Assembly: GCA_025355645.1 (NCBI GenBank)
Contig: JANXZG010000027.1
Location: forward strand, 36,957-100,956
Length of the DNA: 64,000 bases
Direction: 5' to 3'
From: Gammaproteobacteria bacterium
GTDB lineage: Bacteria; Pseudomonadota; Gammaproteobacteria; Steroidobacterales; Steroidobacteraceae
Shown: positions 40,544-50,655 of the stretch, piece after piece
Numbering within the stretch: position 1 is the stretch's first letter
Layout: every line of letters begins with the position of its first letter
Translations under genes and position numbers: made by a program
Notes under the pieces: generated by a model
Seen by the model: only the letters and a program-made list of their open reading frames with translations
Told to the model about the DNA's origin: nothing
Database searches by the model: none

Positions 40544-42077
40544 CGGGGCTACCCCCGGGCGGTGCAGCCGGCCCAAGCCGCACGTATTTTCTGAGCAGAT
40601 ACACATCGATGATGGCAAGGACGGTATAGAAGAGCACGAATCCCGCGAGGCTGGTCGCCACGCTCGATACCGGAACCGGCGAGACCGCGAGAAAAGTCGG
40701 CAGGACCCCCTCGATGGACCAGGGCTGCCGGCCGTGCTCGGCTACGTACCAGCCGAGCTCCGCGGCGATCCATGGCAGCGGCAGCGTCCACAAGGCGATC
40801 TTTAAGAAGCGCCGGCGGTCAGCGATCTTGCGGCGAGCCGCGAGATAAAAGCCAAAAGCAAACAGCCCGATGAAAAAAAGACCCAGGCCCACCATGATGC
40901 GAAACGACCAGAAAATCTGCGGCACATCGGGCACCGTACCCCAGGCCGCCTGGTCGATTTGCGCAGCGGTCGCCTTGGCCGGGTCATCGACATATTTACG
41001 AAGCAGCAGCGCATAACCCAGATCCTCGACGTGCGCGTCCAGGGTCTTGCGGGCCGCCGCATCGGTTGGATCCTGCCTCAGGACCCGCAGTGCCGAGGAG
41101 GCCGGGATGCCGTTGGCTATGCGCTCCTTCGCATGCGCGACCAGCTCATAGATCCCAGGCACCTCGGTATCGAGCGAGCGCGTGGCGATCAACCCGAGCG
41201 CCCAGGGCACCCGCAGGGCAGCGCGGGTCTCGTGGTTCGCCATGTCCGGAATCCCGAAGATCGTGAACGAGGCCGGGGCGGGTTCGGTATGCCATTCGCT
41301 CTCGATCGCGGCGAGCTTCATTTTCTGCTGCTCGGTGATCGTGTAGCCGCTCTCATCGCCGAGCACGACGACCGAGAGCGCCGAGGCGAGCCCGAAGCTG
41401 ATCGCCACGGTCGCCGAGCGCTTGGCGAACTCGACATGCCGGCCCTTCAGCAGGTACCAGGCGCTGATCGCAAGCACGAATACAGCGCCGGTCACGTAGC
41501 CTGCGCTGACTGTATGCACGAACTTGCATTGTGCGACCGGGTTCAGCAGCACCTCCTGGATCGAGCTGAGCTCCATGCGCATGGTGCTGGAATTAAAGTG
41601 CGCGCCGATCGGATTTTGCATCCAGGCATTTGCGATCAGGATCCACAGCGCCGAGAGGTTGCTGCCGATCGCCACGAGCCACGTGACGATCAGGTGCTGG
41701 CGGCGGGACAGGCGCTCCCAGCCGAAGAAGAACAGGCCAATAAAGGATGCTTCCAGGAAGAAGGCCATCAGGCCCTCGATGGCCAGCGGCACGCCGAAGA
41801 TATCGCCGACATAATGCGAGAAATACGCCCAGTTCGTGCCGAACTGAAACTCCATCGTGATCCCGGTCGCCACACCCATCGCGAAATTGATGCCAAACAG
41901 GACTCCCCAGAACCGCGTCATGTCGCGCCAAACCGGCCGCCCCGTCATGACATAGACGCTTTCCATGATCGCGAGCAGCACGGAGAGGCCGAGCGTCAGC
42001 GGAACGAACAGGAAGTGGTACATCGCCGTGATGGCGAACTGCAGGCGTGAGAGGTCGACGAGGGTCGCCGTGTTCAT
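40536..42077 (-). CDS. cydA: Cytochrome d ubiquinol oxidase subunit I (long Q-loop type)
   Basis: [88 protein letters not shown]. Confidence 0.97.
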   Translation of the reverse strand: MNTATLVDLSRLQFAITAMYHFLFVPLTLGLSVLLAIMESVYVMTGRPVWRDMTRFWGVLFGINFAMGVATGITMEFQFGTNWAYFSHYVGDIFGVPLAIEGLMAFFLEASFIGLFFFGWERLSRRQHLIVTWLVAIGSNLSALWILIANAWMQNPIGAHFNSSTMRMELSSIQEVLLNPVAQCKFVHTVSAGYVTGAVFVLAISAWYLLKGRHVEFAKRSATVAISFGLASALSVVVLGDESGYTITEQQKMKLAAIESEWHTEPAPASFTIFGIPDMANHETRAALRVPWALGLIATRSLDTEVPGIYELVAHAKERIANGIPASSALRVLRQDPTDAAARKTLDAHVEDLGYALLLRKYVDDPAKATAAQIDQAAWGTVPDVPQIFWSFRIMVGLGLFFIGLFAFGFYLAARRKIADRRRFLKIALWTLPLPWIAAELGWYVAEHGRQPWSIEGVLPTFLAVSPVPVSSVATSLAGFVLFYTVLAIIDVYLLRKYVRLGPAAPPGGSPDA

Positions 42078-42217
42078 GGCGCGCTCGCGGAGGCTCGTGC
42101 GCCGATCAGCGCTGTCGCCGTGGCATCGGGACCGGATGCAGGGCGGTGCGCGGGGCTAAAGCACAACAGGTAGAGGGCCAGCAACAACAGCCCCTTCAGC
42201 GCAAGCGCGAGAAACAC
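42074..42217 (-). CDS. cydP: Cytochrome oxidase putative small subunit CydP
   Basis: GTG start 42217: [47 protein letters not shown]; stop overlaps cydA start (ATGA). Confidence 0.7.
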   Translation of the reverse strand: MFLALALKGLLLLALYLLCFSPAHRPASGPDATATALIGARASASAP

Positions 42218-42542
42218 TTCACGCCCTGGGTGAGCGCTGCCGGATTCCGGTCCGCAATTTACGGCGATCTTCAACGGAAGCCCCGCGATGATTCGATGAT
42301 AGCCATTCGATATTACGATCCTGCGCGCGCTCGCTGCATGCCTTACAGTCTTCCCTTTATCAGCCAATTACCAGCCTCTGCCGGCGCTCAGGGAGCCGAT
42401 GAGTGGTTCGAGCTCGCCTGCGCCTGATCAACGTCCGCTCGGCACCCGCCCTTTTCTGGGGGAACTCACTTATTATCGGGACTGAGAATCGCAGCGCTGC
42501 GCAGGCCGGCGATTCCTGATCCATCAAGTACTGGAGATCCCG

Positions 42543-45203
42543 ATGCGTATATCCCCGATGCGTTGGCGTGCGTTGGTTGCCATTTCCGCTTCACTGGCCG
42601 GGAGCACGGCCGTTGCTGCGGAGCCTGCGAAGGCTAGCGACTGCCCGAATGATGACAGCGGGCTCACCCTCCCCGCCGGTTTCTGCGCCACGGTCTTTGC
42701 CGACCGGGTCGGTCACGCGAGGCACCTGGTGGTCAATGCCAACGGGGTCGTCTACGTCAACACCTGGTCAGGCAATTATTATCCCAACGACGCGCTCCAC
42801 GGCGGCGGTTTCCTGGTCGCGCTTCAGGACACCACAGGCAAGGGCAAGGCTGACAAGAATCAACGCTTTGGCGAGACGGTACAGAGTGGCGGCGCCGGTG
42901 GCACGGGGATCTCCATATATAAGAGTGCCCTGTATGCCGAGATCAACGACCGGATCGTCCGTTTCGCGTTACCCGTCGATTCCCTGGTGCCCAAGGATCC
43001 GCCGCAGACGGTCCTCTCCGGGCTGCCGCTCGGGGGCGATCATCCGATGCATCCGTTCGCGATTGATGCGGCGGGCGCCCTGTACGTGGATGTGGGATCG
43101 GCGACCAATTCCTGCCAGCCACAGAATCGTACCCTCGAATCCCCCGGCAGCAAGCCCTGCACTGAATTGCTGACGCGCGGTGGCATCTGGCGCTATGACG
43201 CGAACCAGACGGGCCAGAAATTCTCGCCCGCAGCCCGCTACGTCACCGGCATACGCAATGGCGAAGGATTTGGGGTGGATGCGGCCGGAAATCGAGTTTT
43301 CGTCACGCAGCACGGACGCGATCAGCTGCATTCGAACTGGCCTGCCATTTATCAGCTGAGCCAGGAGGCGACACTGCCGGCCGAAGAGCTGCTGCTGCTG
43401 AAGCAGGGCGGCGACTATGGCTGGCCAGAATGCTATTACGATTCGGGGCTGCACAGCCTCGTGCTGGCGCCGGAATACGGCGGGGATGGCAAGCGGATCG
43501 GTGAGTGCGCGGACAAGAGCGGGCCGGTCATGGATTTCCCGGCGCACTGGGCGCCCGACGGCATGGCGTTCTATGACAAGCCGCAATTTCCCGCCCGCTA
43601 CCATAACGGTGTGTTCATCGCATTCCACGGATCCTGGAACCGCGCGCCCTTTGCACAGCAAGGCTACAACATCGTATTTCAGGCCCTTTCGGGCGATAAA
43701 GCCGCAGGCCAGTGCGAGATCTTTGCGGACGGCTTCGCCGGCGCCGAGCGATCGCCCGAGAAGGCCCGGCACCGGCCCACCGGCTTGGCGGTCGGACCCG
43801 ACGGAGCGCTCTACGTCTCGGATGACATTGCCGGACGGATCTATCGGATTGTGTACCACGGAAATCCGCTAGCCTCAGCGGATGCCATCAAGCCCGTGCC
43901 GTGCCCGAGCTCCTCTTCAGCGGCTGGAGATATCCTGGCCGCCACCTCAAATCCGCCGGAAGGTACGCATGCAAACGCCGGCGTACGTGACGTCGCCAGC
44001 CTGCCGCTTCCCGATGGGATAACGCGGGATACGCTGGCACTCGGCGATCGCATCTATCACGGACAAGTGGGCGGCGCGACCTGCACGGGTTGCCACGGAT
44101 CAGGCGCCACGGGCACGCCCTTGGGGCCTGACCTGACCAGCAACCGTTGGCTCTGGAGCGATGGCACGCCTGCGGCGATTGCCGCAACCATCCGGGTCGG
44201 CGTCAGCACGCCCAAGAACTATCACCAGCCGATGCCGGCCATGGGCGGCGCGCAGCTGAGTGCCGACCAGGTCTCTGCGGTGGCTGCGTACGTCTGGGCC
44301 TTGAGCCAAGCTGCGAGCAGCTTGCCTACGACGCTCGCGATTCCCGGCGAGAAGATTTATCCCGAGAGCATTACGTCGGCGGCCGACGGACGGATCTTCA
44401 TCGGCAGCATCACGGGGCGCGAGATCTTCATGGTGGGGCCGGGAGCAGCCACTGCTGAGCATTGGATAGCCGCCGACAGCGAGCCGACGCTCGGTGTGTA
44501 CGGCGTCTTTGCCGACAACAGGTCGCATACCCTGTGGGCGTGCTTCTCGTCCTTTCCCGGATCGAAGGGCACGCAGGCCCCATCCGTGCTCCGTGCCTTT
44601 GACCTGACGAGCGGCAAGTTGAGGGCCCGCTATCCACTGCCGACCGCGGGCGCGTTTTGCAACGATATCGCGGTTGGCGCCGACGCATCGGTCTACGTCA
44701 CCGACAGTGAGAACATGGAAGTCGATCGCCTCGCGCACAAGGGCGCAAAGCTTGCGCCCTGGGCGGGCCATGGAAGCTTTGGTCCAAAAGGCGGCGTCAT
44801 CGACGGGATCTCGATCATCGGCAATCGCCTGTTCGTCAATACGCTGATGACGAACAAGATCTTTGCCATGGCAATAGGAGCCGACGGTAAGGCGGGCTCC
44901 GTGATCGAGGTCGCCTTAAGCCGCAGCATCGATCGTCCGGATGGCATGCGCAGCTTCGGCAAGGGCCTGCTGCTCGTGGAAAGCGGCGGCCCTGGCCGGC
45001 TGGCGAAACTTAAAGTGACCGGCAGTTCCGGGACGCTCACGACATTAAAGGACGGGTATGCTGAAGGACCGGTGTCCGTAACGGTTCTCGGCACGACGGC
45101 CTATGTGCTGGAGGGGCAGCTGCAGGGACTGTTTGGTCCGGCGGATCCGGGCTTTGTCGCCCAGCCCTATCGTGCGAGCGCGCTTGAGGTCGGAAAGCCG
45201 TAG
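42543..45203 (+). CDS. Sorbosone/glucose dehydrogenase-like PQQ propeller + cytochrome c + SMP-30-like propeller fusion
   Basis: LPAGFCATVFADRVGHARHLVV..NGEGFGVDAAGN..GGDYGWPECYYD..HGSWNRAPFAQQGYNI; CTGCHGSGATGTPLGPDL; C-terminal VTDSENMEVDRLAH..RPDGMRSFG repeats. Confidence 0.83.
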   Translation: MRISPMRWRALVAISASLAGSTAVAAEPAKASDCPNDDSGLTLPAGFCATVFADRVGHARHLVVNANGVVYVNTWSGNYYPNDALHGGGFLVALQDTTGKGKADKNQRFGETVQSGGAGGTGISIYKSALYAEINDRIVRFALPVDSLVPKDPPQTVLSGLPLGGDHPMHPFAIDAAGALYVDVGSATNSCQPQNRTLESPGSKPCTELLTRGGIWRYDANQTGQKFSPAARYVTGIRNGEGFGVDAAGNRVFVTQHGRDQLHSNWPAIYQLSQEATLPAEELLLLKQGGDYGWPECYYDSGLHSLVLAPEYGGDGKRIGECADKSGPVMDFPAHWAPDGMAFYDKPQFPARYHNGVFIAFHGSWNRAPFAQQGYNIVFQALSGDKAAGQCEIFADGFAGAERSPEKARHRPTGLAVGPDGALYVSDDIAGRIYRIVYHGNPLASADAIKPVPCPSSSSAAGDILAATSNPPEGTHANAGVRDVASLPLPDGITRDTLALGDRIYHGQVGGATCTGCHGSGATGTPLGPDLTSNRWLWSDGTPAAIAATIRVGVSTPKNYHQPMPAMGGAQLSADQVSAVAAYVWALSQAASSLPTTLAIPGEKIYPESITSAADGRIFIGSITGREIFMVGPGAATAEHWIAADSEPTLGVYGVFADNRSHTLWACFSSFPGSKGTQAPSVLRAFDLTSGKLRARYPLPTAGAFCNDIAVGADASVYVTDSENMEVDRLAHKGAKLAPWAGHGSFGPKGGVIDGISIIGNRLFVNTLMTNKIFAMAIGADGKAGSVIEVALSRSIDRPDGMRSFGKGLLLVESGGPGRLAKLKVTGSSGTLTTLKDGYAEGPVSVTVLGTTAYVLEGQLQGLFGPADPGFVAQPYRASALEVGKP

Positions 45204-45230
45204 CAATCGCGCCCCAACGGGGCCAAAGTG

Positions 45231-45953
45231 TCAGGCCGTCAGCAGCTCCTCGAAAAATCCGCCGATCTGGCGGGCGCGGTCGATGAAGTGGATCTCGAGG
45301 ATCCAGTGACGCAGTCGGCCCTGGGCGTCCGGTTCGCGCAGCAAGACTTCATTGCCGCTGCGTATTGAAAAACGCTTTGGGTCCGGCGTCCGCTCATGCG
45401 GAAAGTGGCCGATCAGGTGGCCTGCGGTCTGCGCGCCAAATTCCCAGCCCAGCGGCTTTGCGAGGCCCGCCACAAAGTCGTAGAGCGCTCCGCAGGTCAG
45501 CTGGGGCGTTGCACGATATAAATCCTTGCCGCGCTTGAACGCGACCGCAAGGTCTGCAACCAGGCGGTGCTTGTCAGGATCGGAGCCCACGACATGAGTG
45601 CGGCCAAAGTCCGCTTCCCAGTGGTCAAATACCGGTCCGAAATCCAGGTACACAATGTCGTCCGCGGTAATGCACCGATCCGCCGGATCGTCATAGTAGG
45701 TCAGCAGCGTGTTCGGCCCGGATCGCACCACGCGTTTATGCCAGTGACGCTTAAGGCCAAAGCGCGACCGCGCGATACCGTGGATTTCCGCGGTCAGTTC
45801 ACTCTCGGTCTTGCCAGCTTTGATCATCCCGCCATTGATCACCGTAGCGAACAGCAGTTCCGCCTTGGCCTGCGCCTCGCGCAGCGCGGCTGAAATGGGA
45901 TCCATGGCCTGCATCGGTGTGTTCACGTCGTTTAATTGCATTGCGTCGTGCAT
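45231..45953 (-). CDS. M24-family metallopeptidase
   Basis: YLDFGPVFDHWEADFGRTHVVG and AGHLIGHFPHERTPD, LEIHFID metal ligands. Confidence 0.83.
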   Translation of the reverse strand: MHDAMQLNDVNTPMQAMDPISAALREAQAKAELLFATVINGGMIKAGKTESELTAEIHGIARSRFGLKRHWHKRVVRSGPNTLLTYYDDPADRCITADDIVYLDFGPVFDHWEADFGRTHVVGSDPDKHRLVADLAVAFKRGKDLYRATPQLTCGALYDFVAGLAKPLGWEFGAQTAGHLIGHFPHERTPDPKRFSIRSGNEVLLREPDAQGRLRHWILEIHFIDRARQIGGFFEELLTA

Positions 45954-46108
45954 CTTGCCGGCTGGAAAATGCAGATAGCCACTGAATGATGCATGCGAGC
46001 ATTGTATGAGATCGGCAGATCCTTGGGGTATCTGGTGTTCCCGGGCAAGCCGGCTGATAACATGGCGGCGAAACCGTCGAGTTTGATCGTATCTGCAAGG
46101 GGCTAGGA

Positions 46109-46570
46109 ATGATTCAAATCACACCGATAAGGCTCTCTGAGCGGGCGCGCTGGGGCGAGCTGTGGCGCGAGTACCAGCGCTTCTACGGCATCGAGATCGC
46201 GGCAACGATCACGGAGAGTACCTGGCAACGCCTGCATAATGGCCGTATACACGGCCTCGCTGCCCGCACGTCGGCCGATGAGCTCGTCGGCATCGTGCAT
46301 TACCTCTTTCACGAGGATACCTGGGCGAAGGAGCCGGCCTGCTACCTGCAGGATCTGTATGTGGACCCGAAAATGCGCGGCACGGGTTGCGGGCGCCTGC
46401 TGATCGAGGCGGTAGCCAAGGCGGCTAAGGCCGCCGGATCAAATACTCCGTACTGGCTGACCCATGAAAACAACGCCGTCGCGCGCCAGTTGTATGAGCG
46501 CCTGGGCAAGAATCACGGTTTCATCCAATATACCTTTGTGCCGCCCGGGGATGCGCCTCGCGTCAATTGA
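46109..46570 (+). CDS. GNAT-family N-acetyltransferase
   Basis: YLQDLYVDPKMRGTGCGRLLIEAVAKAAKAAG acetyl-CoA motif. Confidence 0.9.
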   Translation: MIQITPIRLSERARWGELWREYQRFYGIEIAATITESTWQRLHNGRIHGLAARTSADELVGIVHYLFHEDTWAKEPACYLQDLYVDPKMRGTGCGRLLIEAVAKAAKAAGSNTPYWLTHENNAVARQLYERLGKNHGFIQYTFVPPGDAPRVN

Positions 46571-47288
46571 TCGCCTCCGGCGTCCCGACCAACACCGGTT
46601 GCTCGCGATAGAGCGCGGGAAACAGCCGCCGGAAATTGTCGATCTTGGGTTGATCGTTGATCCGAATGTAAAAAGAACCCGGGTTGTGCACGAGGTAATC
46701 CTGGTGATAATTCTCGGCCGGATAGAAACCCTTGAGCGGGTCAACTCGGGTCGCAATCGCGCGCGGGAAGGCATGGGACTGCTCGAGCTGGCTGATATAG
46801 CCTTCTGCGATGTGCTTTTGCGCCTCATCGGCATAGAAGATCGCCGAGCGGTATTGCGTGCCCACATCCGGCCCCTGGCGGTTGACCTGCGTCGGGTCAT
46901 GCACGACTGACAAGGCGATCTGCAGGATCTGGCCGTAGGAGATCTGCGCCGGGTCGAACAGGATCTCGACGGACTCCGCATGGCCCGTGGCCCCGGAGCT
47001 CACGGTTTCATATTGCGCGCTTGCCGCGCCGCCGCCCGCATAGCCTGCCAGCACCTTCTGCACGCCGCGCACATGCTCGAAGACTCCCTGTACGCCCCAG
47101 AAGCAGCCGCCCGCGAGCACGGCTGTCTGCACGGCTCCTGCCTGCTTCGGGTTATCGAGCGCGGGGGCTGCGATGACGACGGGTGCTTCCGCACCAAGCA
47201 CGGGCCAGCGCCATAGTGAAAATCCAACGGCGGCCACCGCAACGATCGCGATCAGTTTGATCTGCCAGGGGTTAAGGAAATTTTTCAT
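46563..47288 (-). CDS. msrA: Peptide-methionine (S)-S-oxide reductase
   Basis: AVLAGGCFWGVQGVFEHVRGVQKVLAGYAGG; GHAESVEILFDP; GTQYRSAIFY; AENYHQDYL. Confidence 0.95.
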   Translation of the reverse strand: MKNFLNPWQIKLIAIVAVAAVGFSLWRWPVLGAEAPVVIAAPALDNPKQAGAVQTAVLAGGCFWGVQGVFEHVRGVQKVLAGYAGGGAASAQYETVSSGATGHAESVEILFDPAQISYGQILQIALSVVHDPTQVNRQGPDVGTQYRSAIFYADEAQKHIAEGYISQLEQSHAFPRAIATRVDPLKGFYPAENYHQDYLVHNPGSFYIRINDQPKIDNFRRLFPALYREQPVLVGTPEAIN

Positions 47289-47291
47289 GGA

Positions 47292-49019
47292 TTATCCAAA
47301 GGTGAAGGCATAGGCCTGGGCGTCGCCGCCCAGGAATTCGATTGAAAAGACATGCTCGCCGACATTCGTGGACTGGCGGATCAGCTGGTACAGGCGCTCC
47401 TCGCGGATGATGCCCTCGCCATGAGCATCCGTGTCTGCGCCATGGTTCGCGCCGGGCGCGGCACCATCGAGCTGCACGCGAAAGCGGACAGGTGCTGCGC
47501 CCGTACCCGGACCCAGCACCAGGTGCAGGTCGCGTGCGAAGAACCGATACACAATTTTTCCGGGCGCCTTCTCCAGCACCGCCTTCTGGCCTTCGATGGT
47601 CCAGGATCCGGCGAGCGCCCATTGATTGATGCCCATGTCGCTCGGAGCGGAATAAAGCTGCAAATGATCGCGCACCACCGGCTCAGGGGAAGCAAAGCTT
47701 TGCGCACGCCGGTAGCCGATGTAGGTCTCCGGCGACAGGACGTGGGCTTCATCCGCGGGCGCCTCGGCGCCGGTGCCCTTGGCGACCGTCATGCCTGCCG
47801 GCGGTAGACTCGTGTAGCCGGCCTCGATCAGCATTTGGCGGATCGTCTGCTCCGACTCCCGGTAGTTGCCCTCGCCAAAATGATGACTCCTGATGGCACC
47901 GGTCGCGTCGATGAAATAATGCGCGGGCCAGTACTGGTTGTGGAATCCCCGCCATATCGCATAGTCATTATCGAGCGCCACAGGATACGTAATGCCAAGC
48001 TCACGGATGGCGCGCGCGACGTTGGCCGGATCCTTTTCAAATGCAAACTCCGGCGCATGCACGCCGATGACGACGAGGCCGTAATCCTTGTATTTCTCGT
48101 ACCAGGCCTTCACGAAGGGCAGGGCGCGCAGGCAATTGATGCAGGAATACGTCCAGAAATCGATCAGCACGACCTTGCCGCGCAATCCTTCCGGGGTTAG
48201 CGCAGGGGAGTTCATCCAGGACACCGCGCCGCTGAGCGAAGGTATGTACCCCTCGACCGCCAGGTCACTCTTGGCGGCAACCGGCAGGCCGTCGACTGGA
48301 TGTATGGTCTCGATCAGGGACTGCTCCAGGCGCGTGGTCCCGGCGAGCGACACGCGCGTGAGTACGCCGCTGTCCGCACCCGTCGCGATCGCGGCGAGCG
48401 CGAGCAACACGCCAACGCCAAGCGCGCGCCGTATCCATTCACCGGTGCCGAGGAATCGCTTCAGCGCGGCGAATACCCTGCCGCCGGCCAGTATCGCCAC
48501 CGCGAGCGAGGCCGCTGCGCCCGCAGCGTAGGCAAAAAGTAACGCGGTGGTATGGGCGCTGGGACCGGATAGCGCGGCACCGGTCAAGACCAGCCCTAAG
48601 ATCGGGCCTGCGCAGGGGGCCCACAGGAATCCCGTTGCGACACCCAGCAGCAGGGAGGGGATCACGCCGGATTTCGGCTCGCCGTTGGCGCCCGGAGAGA
48701 TGAGCCGGTTGCCGAGCGCGATGAATGGCCGCGACATCCAGTCTGCCAGCCGTCGTGACAGCAAGGTCGCGGCAAATGCCGCCAGCATTACCATCGCGAT
48801 GATGCGTCCATATTGATTGACGCGCACCGCCCAGGCGCCGCCGACCGCGGCAAGCGTCGCGATACCCGCGAACGTGCCGGCCATGCCCACAAGCATCGGC
48901 AAGCCACTAGTCAGGAATTTCTGCTGCGATCGGGCAAACACAAACGGCAGCACCGGCAGGATGCAGGGGCTCAATATCGTGAGCACGCCGCCAAGGAATA
49001 CCAGCAACACCAGGATCAT
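47292..49019 (-). CDS. DipZ-like protein (CcdA transmembrane + thioredoxin-like + C-terminal domain)
   Basis: VLTILSPCILPVLPFV; GFLWAPCAGPILGLVL; VLIDFWTYSCINCLRALPFVKAWYEKYKDYGLVVIGVH; 3 nt upstream of msrA. Confidence 0.88.
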   Translation of the reverse strand: MILVLLVFLGGVLTILSPCILPVLPFVFARSQQKFLTSGLPMLVGMAGTFAGIATLAAVGGAWAVRVNQYGRIIAMVMLAAFAATLLSRRLADWMSRPFIALGNRLISPGANGEPKSGVIPSLLLGVATGFLWAPCAGPILGLVLTGAALSGPSAHTTALLFAYAAGAAASLAVAILAGGRVFAALKRFLGTGEWIRRALGVGVLLALAAIATGADSGVLTRVSLAGTTRLEQSLIETIHPVDGLPVAAKSDLAVEGYIPSLSGAVSWMNSPALTPEGLRGKVVLIDFWTYSCINCLRALPFVKAWYEKYKDYGLVVIGVHAPEFAFEKDPANVARAIRELGITYPVALDNDYAIWRGFHNQYWPAHYFIDATGAIRSHHFGEGNYRESEQTIRQMLIEAGYTSLPPAGMTVAKGTGAEAPADEAHVLSPETYIGYRRAQSFASPEPVVRDHLQLYSAPSDMGINQWALAGSWTIEGQKAVLEKAPGKIVYRFFARDLHLVLGPGTGAAPVRFRVQLDGAAPGANHGADTDAHGEGIIREERLYQLIRQSTNVGEHVFSIEFLGGDAQAYAFTFG

Positions 49020-49199
49020 ATTTATCGTCCGCGCTATCTGCTCGTAATGCCCGGCAGCAAGGCCGCAGCCGCAGGGCCACTCCATGAATAAATCGGGTTT
49101 CCGAGGATAAAGACCGGACGCGCGGGCGTTAAATTTCAGGTCTTTTGCAATTTTTAGCGAACGATTCCCGCGGCCTACCGCGCTCCTCGAAGGAGGGCC

Positions 49200-49937
49200 T
49201 CAGACCATCATATTCTCCGGCACCGGGGCCGCGATAGCCACTTCGCGGCGCGGGTGCAAGCCGCACTCGCGTGATTCCGTGCGCTCCCACCACCAGCGTC
49301 CTGCGCGCGGATCCTGGCCCGGGCGTGTCGCACGTGTGCACGGCGCGCAGCCGATGCTGGGATAGCCGCGATCGTGCAAGGCGTGATAGGGCAGGTCCTT
49401 GGCTTTGAGGTAATCCCAGATGTCCTTTTCCGACCAGTCCAGCAGCGGGCTTAGTTTGTACAGGTTGTACATCGGGTCCCATTCGACGGGAGCGGCAAGC
49501 GCACGACTAGCCGAATGGCCGCGTCGTATGCCGGTGACCCACGCGCCATGGCCCGCAACCGCGCGCCGGAATGGCTGCACCTTGCGAATGCCGCAGCAGC
49601 CGTGGCGCTGCTCGACGCTGTCGCGAAAACCATTGACGCCGTTCTCATCCACCCAGCTCTCGAGCGCTAGCGCGTCTGGATGGTACATGCGCAGCCTGCG
49701 GCCATAGCGGGCCTGCAGCTTCTCGATCAGCTCATGGGTCTCGGGAAACAATCGCCCGGTGTCGATGCTGAAAATCCCGATTTGCGGCACCTCGCCGCAG
49801 ATCAGGTCCGTCAGGACGATTGATTCCGGCCCTAAGCTGCTGGCATAGCAGACACTTTTGTATGCAGCGAGCGCGGCGCGCAGCTGCGCAGTTGTCGCCT
49901 CGGCGCGCAGGCGCAGCTCCTTGGAAATATCCGGCAT
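49200..49937 (-). CDS. cysH: Phosphoadenylyl-/adenylyl-sulfate reductase (Fe-S type)
   Basis: IDTGRLFPETHELI; HGCCGIRKVQPFRRA; SIGCAPCTRATRPGQDPRAGRWWWE..ECGLH; paired CC and CxxC. Confidence 0.93.
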   Translation of the reverse strand: MPDISKELRLRAEATTAQLRAALAAYKSVCYASSLGPESIVLTDLICGEVPQIGIFSIDTGRLFPETHELIEKLQARYGRRLRMYHPDALALESWVDENGVNGFRDSVEQRHGCCGIRKVQPFRRAVAGHGAWVTGIRRGHSASRALAAPVEWDPMYNLYKLSPLLDWSEKDIWDYLKAKDLPYHALHDRGYPSIGCAPCTRATRPGQDPRAGRWWWERTESRECGLHPRREVAIAAPVPENMMV

Positions 49938-50079
49938 GAAGGCTCTCGAATAATCGTTGAGCCAACACTGTAACGAGGTACGTGCGGATCGAAAATGACC
50001 GATTGCTTATGTGCACATGCACTTTCGTGCTAGCGCAAAAACGCAATTCGGGGCCCGCTTGAGGTCATTACTGGCGGGT

Positions 50080-50655
50080 TCAGGGATGCAGTGAGGGCGG
50101 CTTGGCGTGCTGCGTGACGAACGCTGCGAACCCGCGCAGGAATTCGCGCAGCTGCTCCTGGGCGGCTTTGTCCTTGAGCAGGCCATCTTCCCCGAAAGCG
50201 GTGTTTGCCTTGGCAATCATGATGCGCCCGCCGGTCCATAGAGTTGTGCGCAAGGCTTTCAGCACTGGCAGCCAGGCCGCCTGCGACAAGATCGTCCCGT
50301 AGGCACCCTGGGAAGCGCCGATCAGGGCGACGGGCTTTGCGCCAAACACGCGCGGCACATCTGCCGGCGGCCGCGACAGCCAATCGATGCCATTTTTGAA
50401 TACGCCCGGGATCCCGGCATTGTATTCCGGAGTGGCGAGCAACAGGCCGTCGGCTGCGATGATCGCGGATTTCAGTGCGACCACGGCCGGCGGAATGCCG
50501 GCATTCGCCTCGATATCGCCGTCGTAAAGCGGAATGCCGTGAAGTGTCTTGAGCTCGAGCACCGAATCCGGCAGCGAGGCCTGCGCGGCGCGCAGCAGGG
50601 CGGTATTAAAGGAGCCCTGCCGCAAGCTTCCCGAGATGCCGAGCAGCTTGATCAC
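50080..50655 (-). CDS. NADPH-dependent FMN reductase family
   Basis: LGISGSLRQGSFNTALLRAA..TPEYNAGIPGVFKNGIDWLSRP. Confidence 0.93.
   Translation of the reverse strand: MIKLLGISGSLRQGSFNTALLRAAQASLPDSVLELKTLHGIPLYDGDIEANAGIPPAVVALKSAIIAADGLLLATPEYNAGIPGVFKNGIDWLSRPPADVPRVFGAKPVALIGASQGAYGTILSQAAWLPVLKALRTTLWTGGRIMIAKANTAFGEDGLLKDKAAQEQLREFLRGFAAFVTQHAKPPSLHP

Noticed and set aside
40959-42050. 363-aa plus-strand ORF antisense to cydA
   Set aside because: Shadow ORF of a high-GC coding strand; cydA motifs are unambiguous and the shadow protein has no recognisable domain
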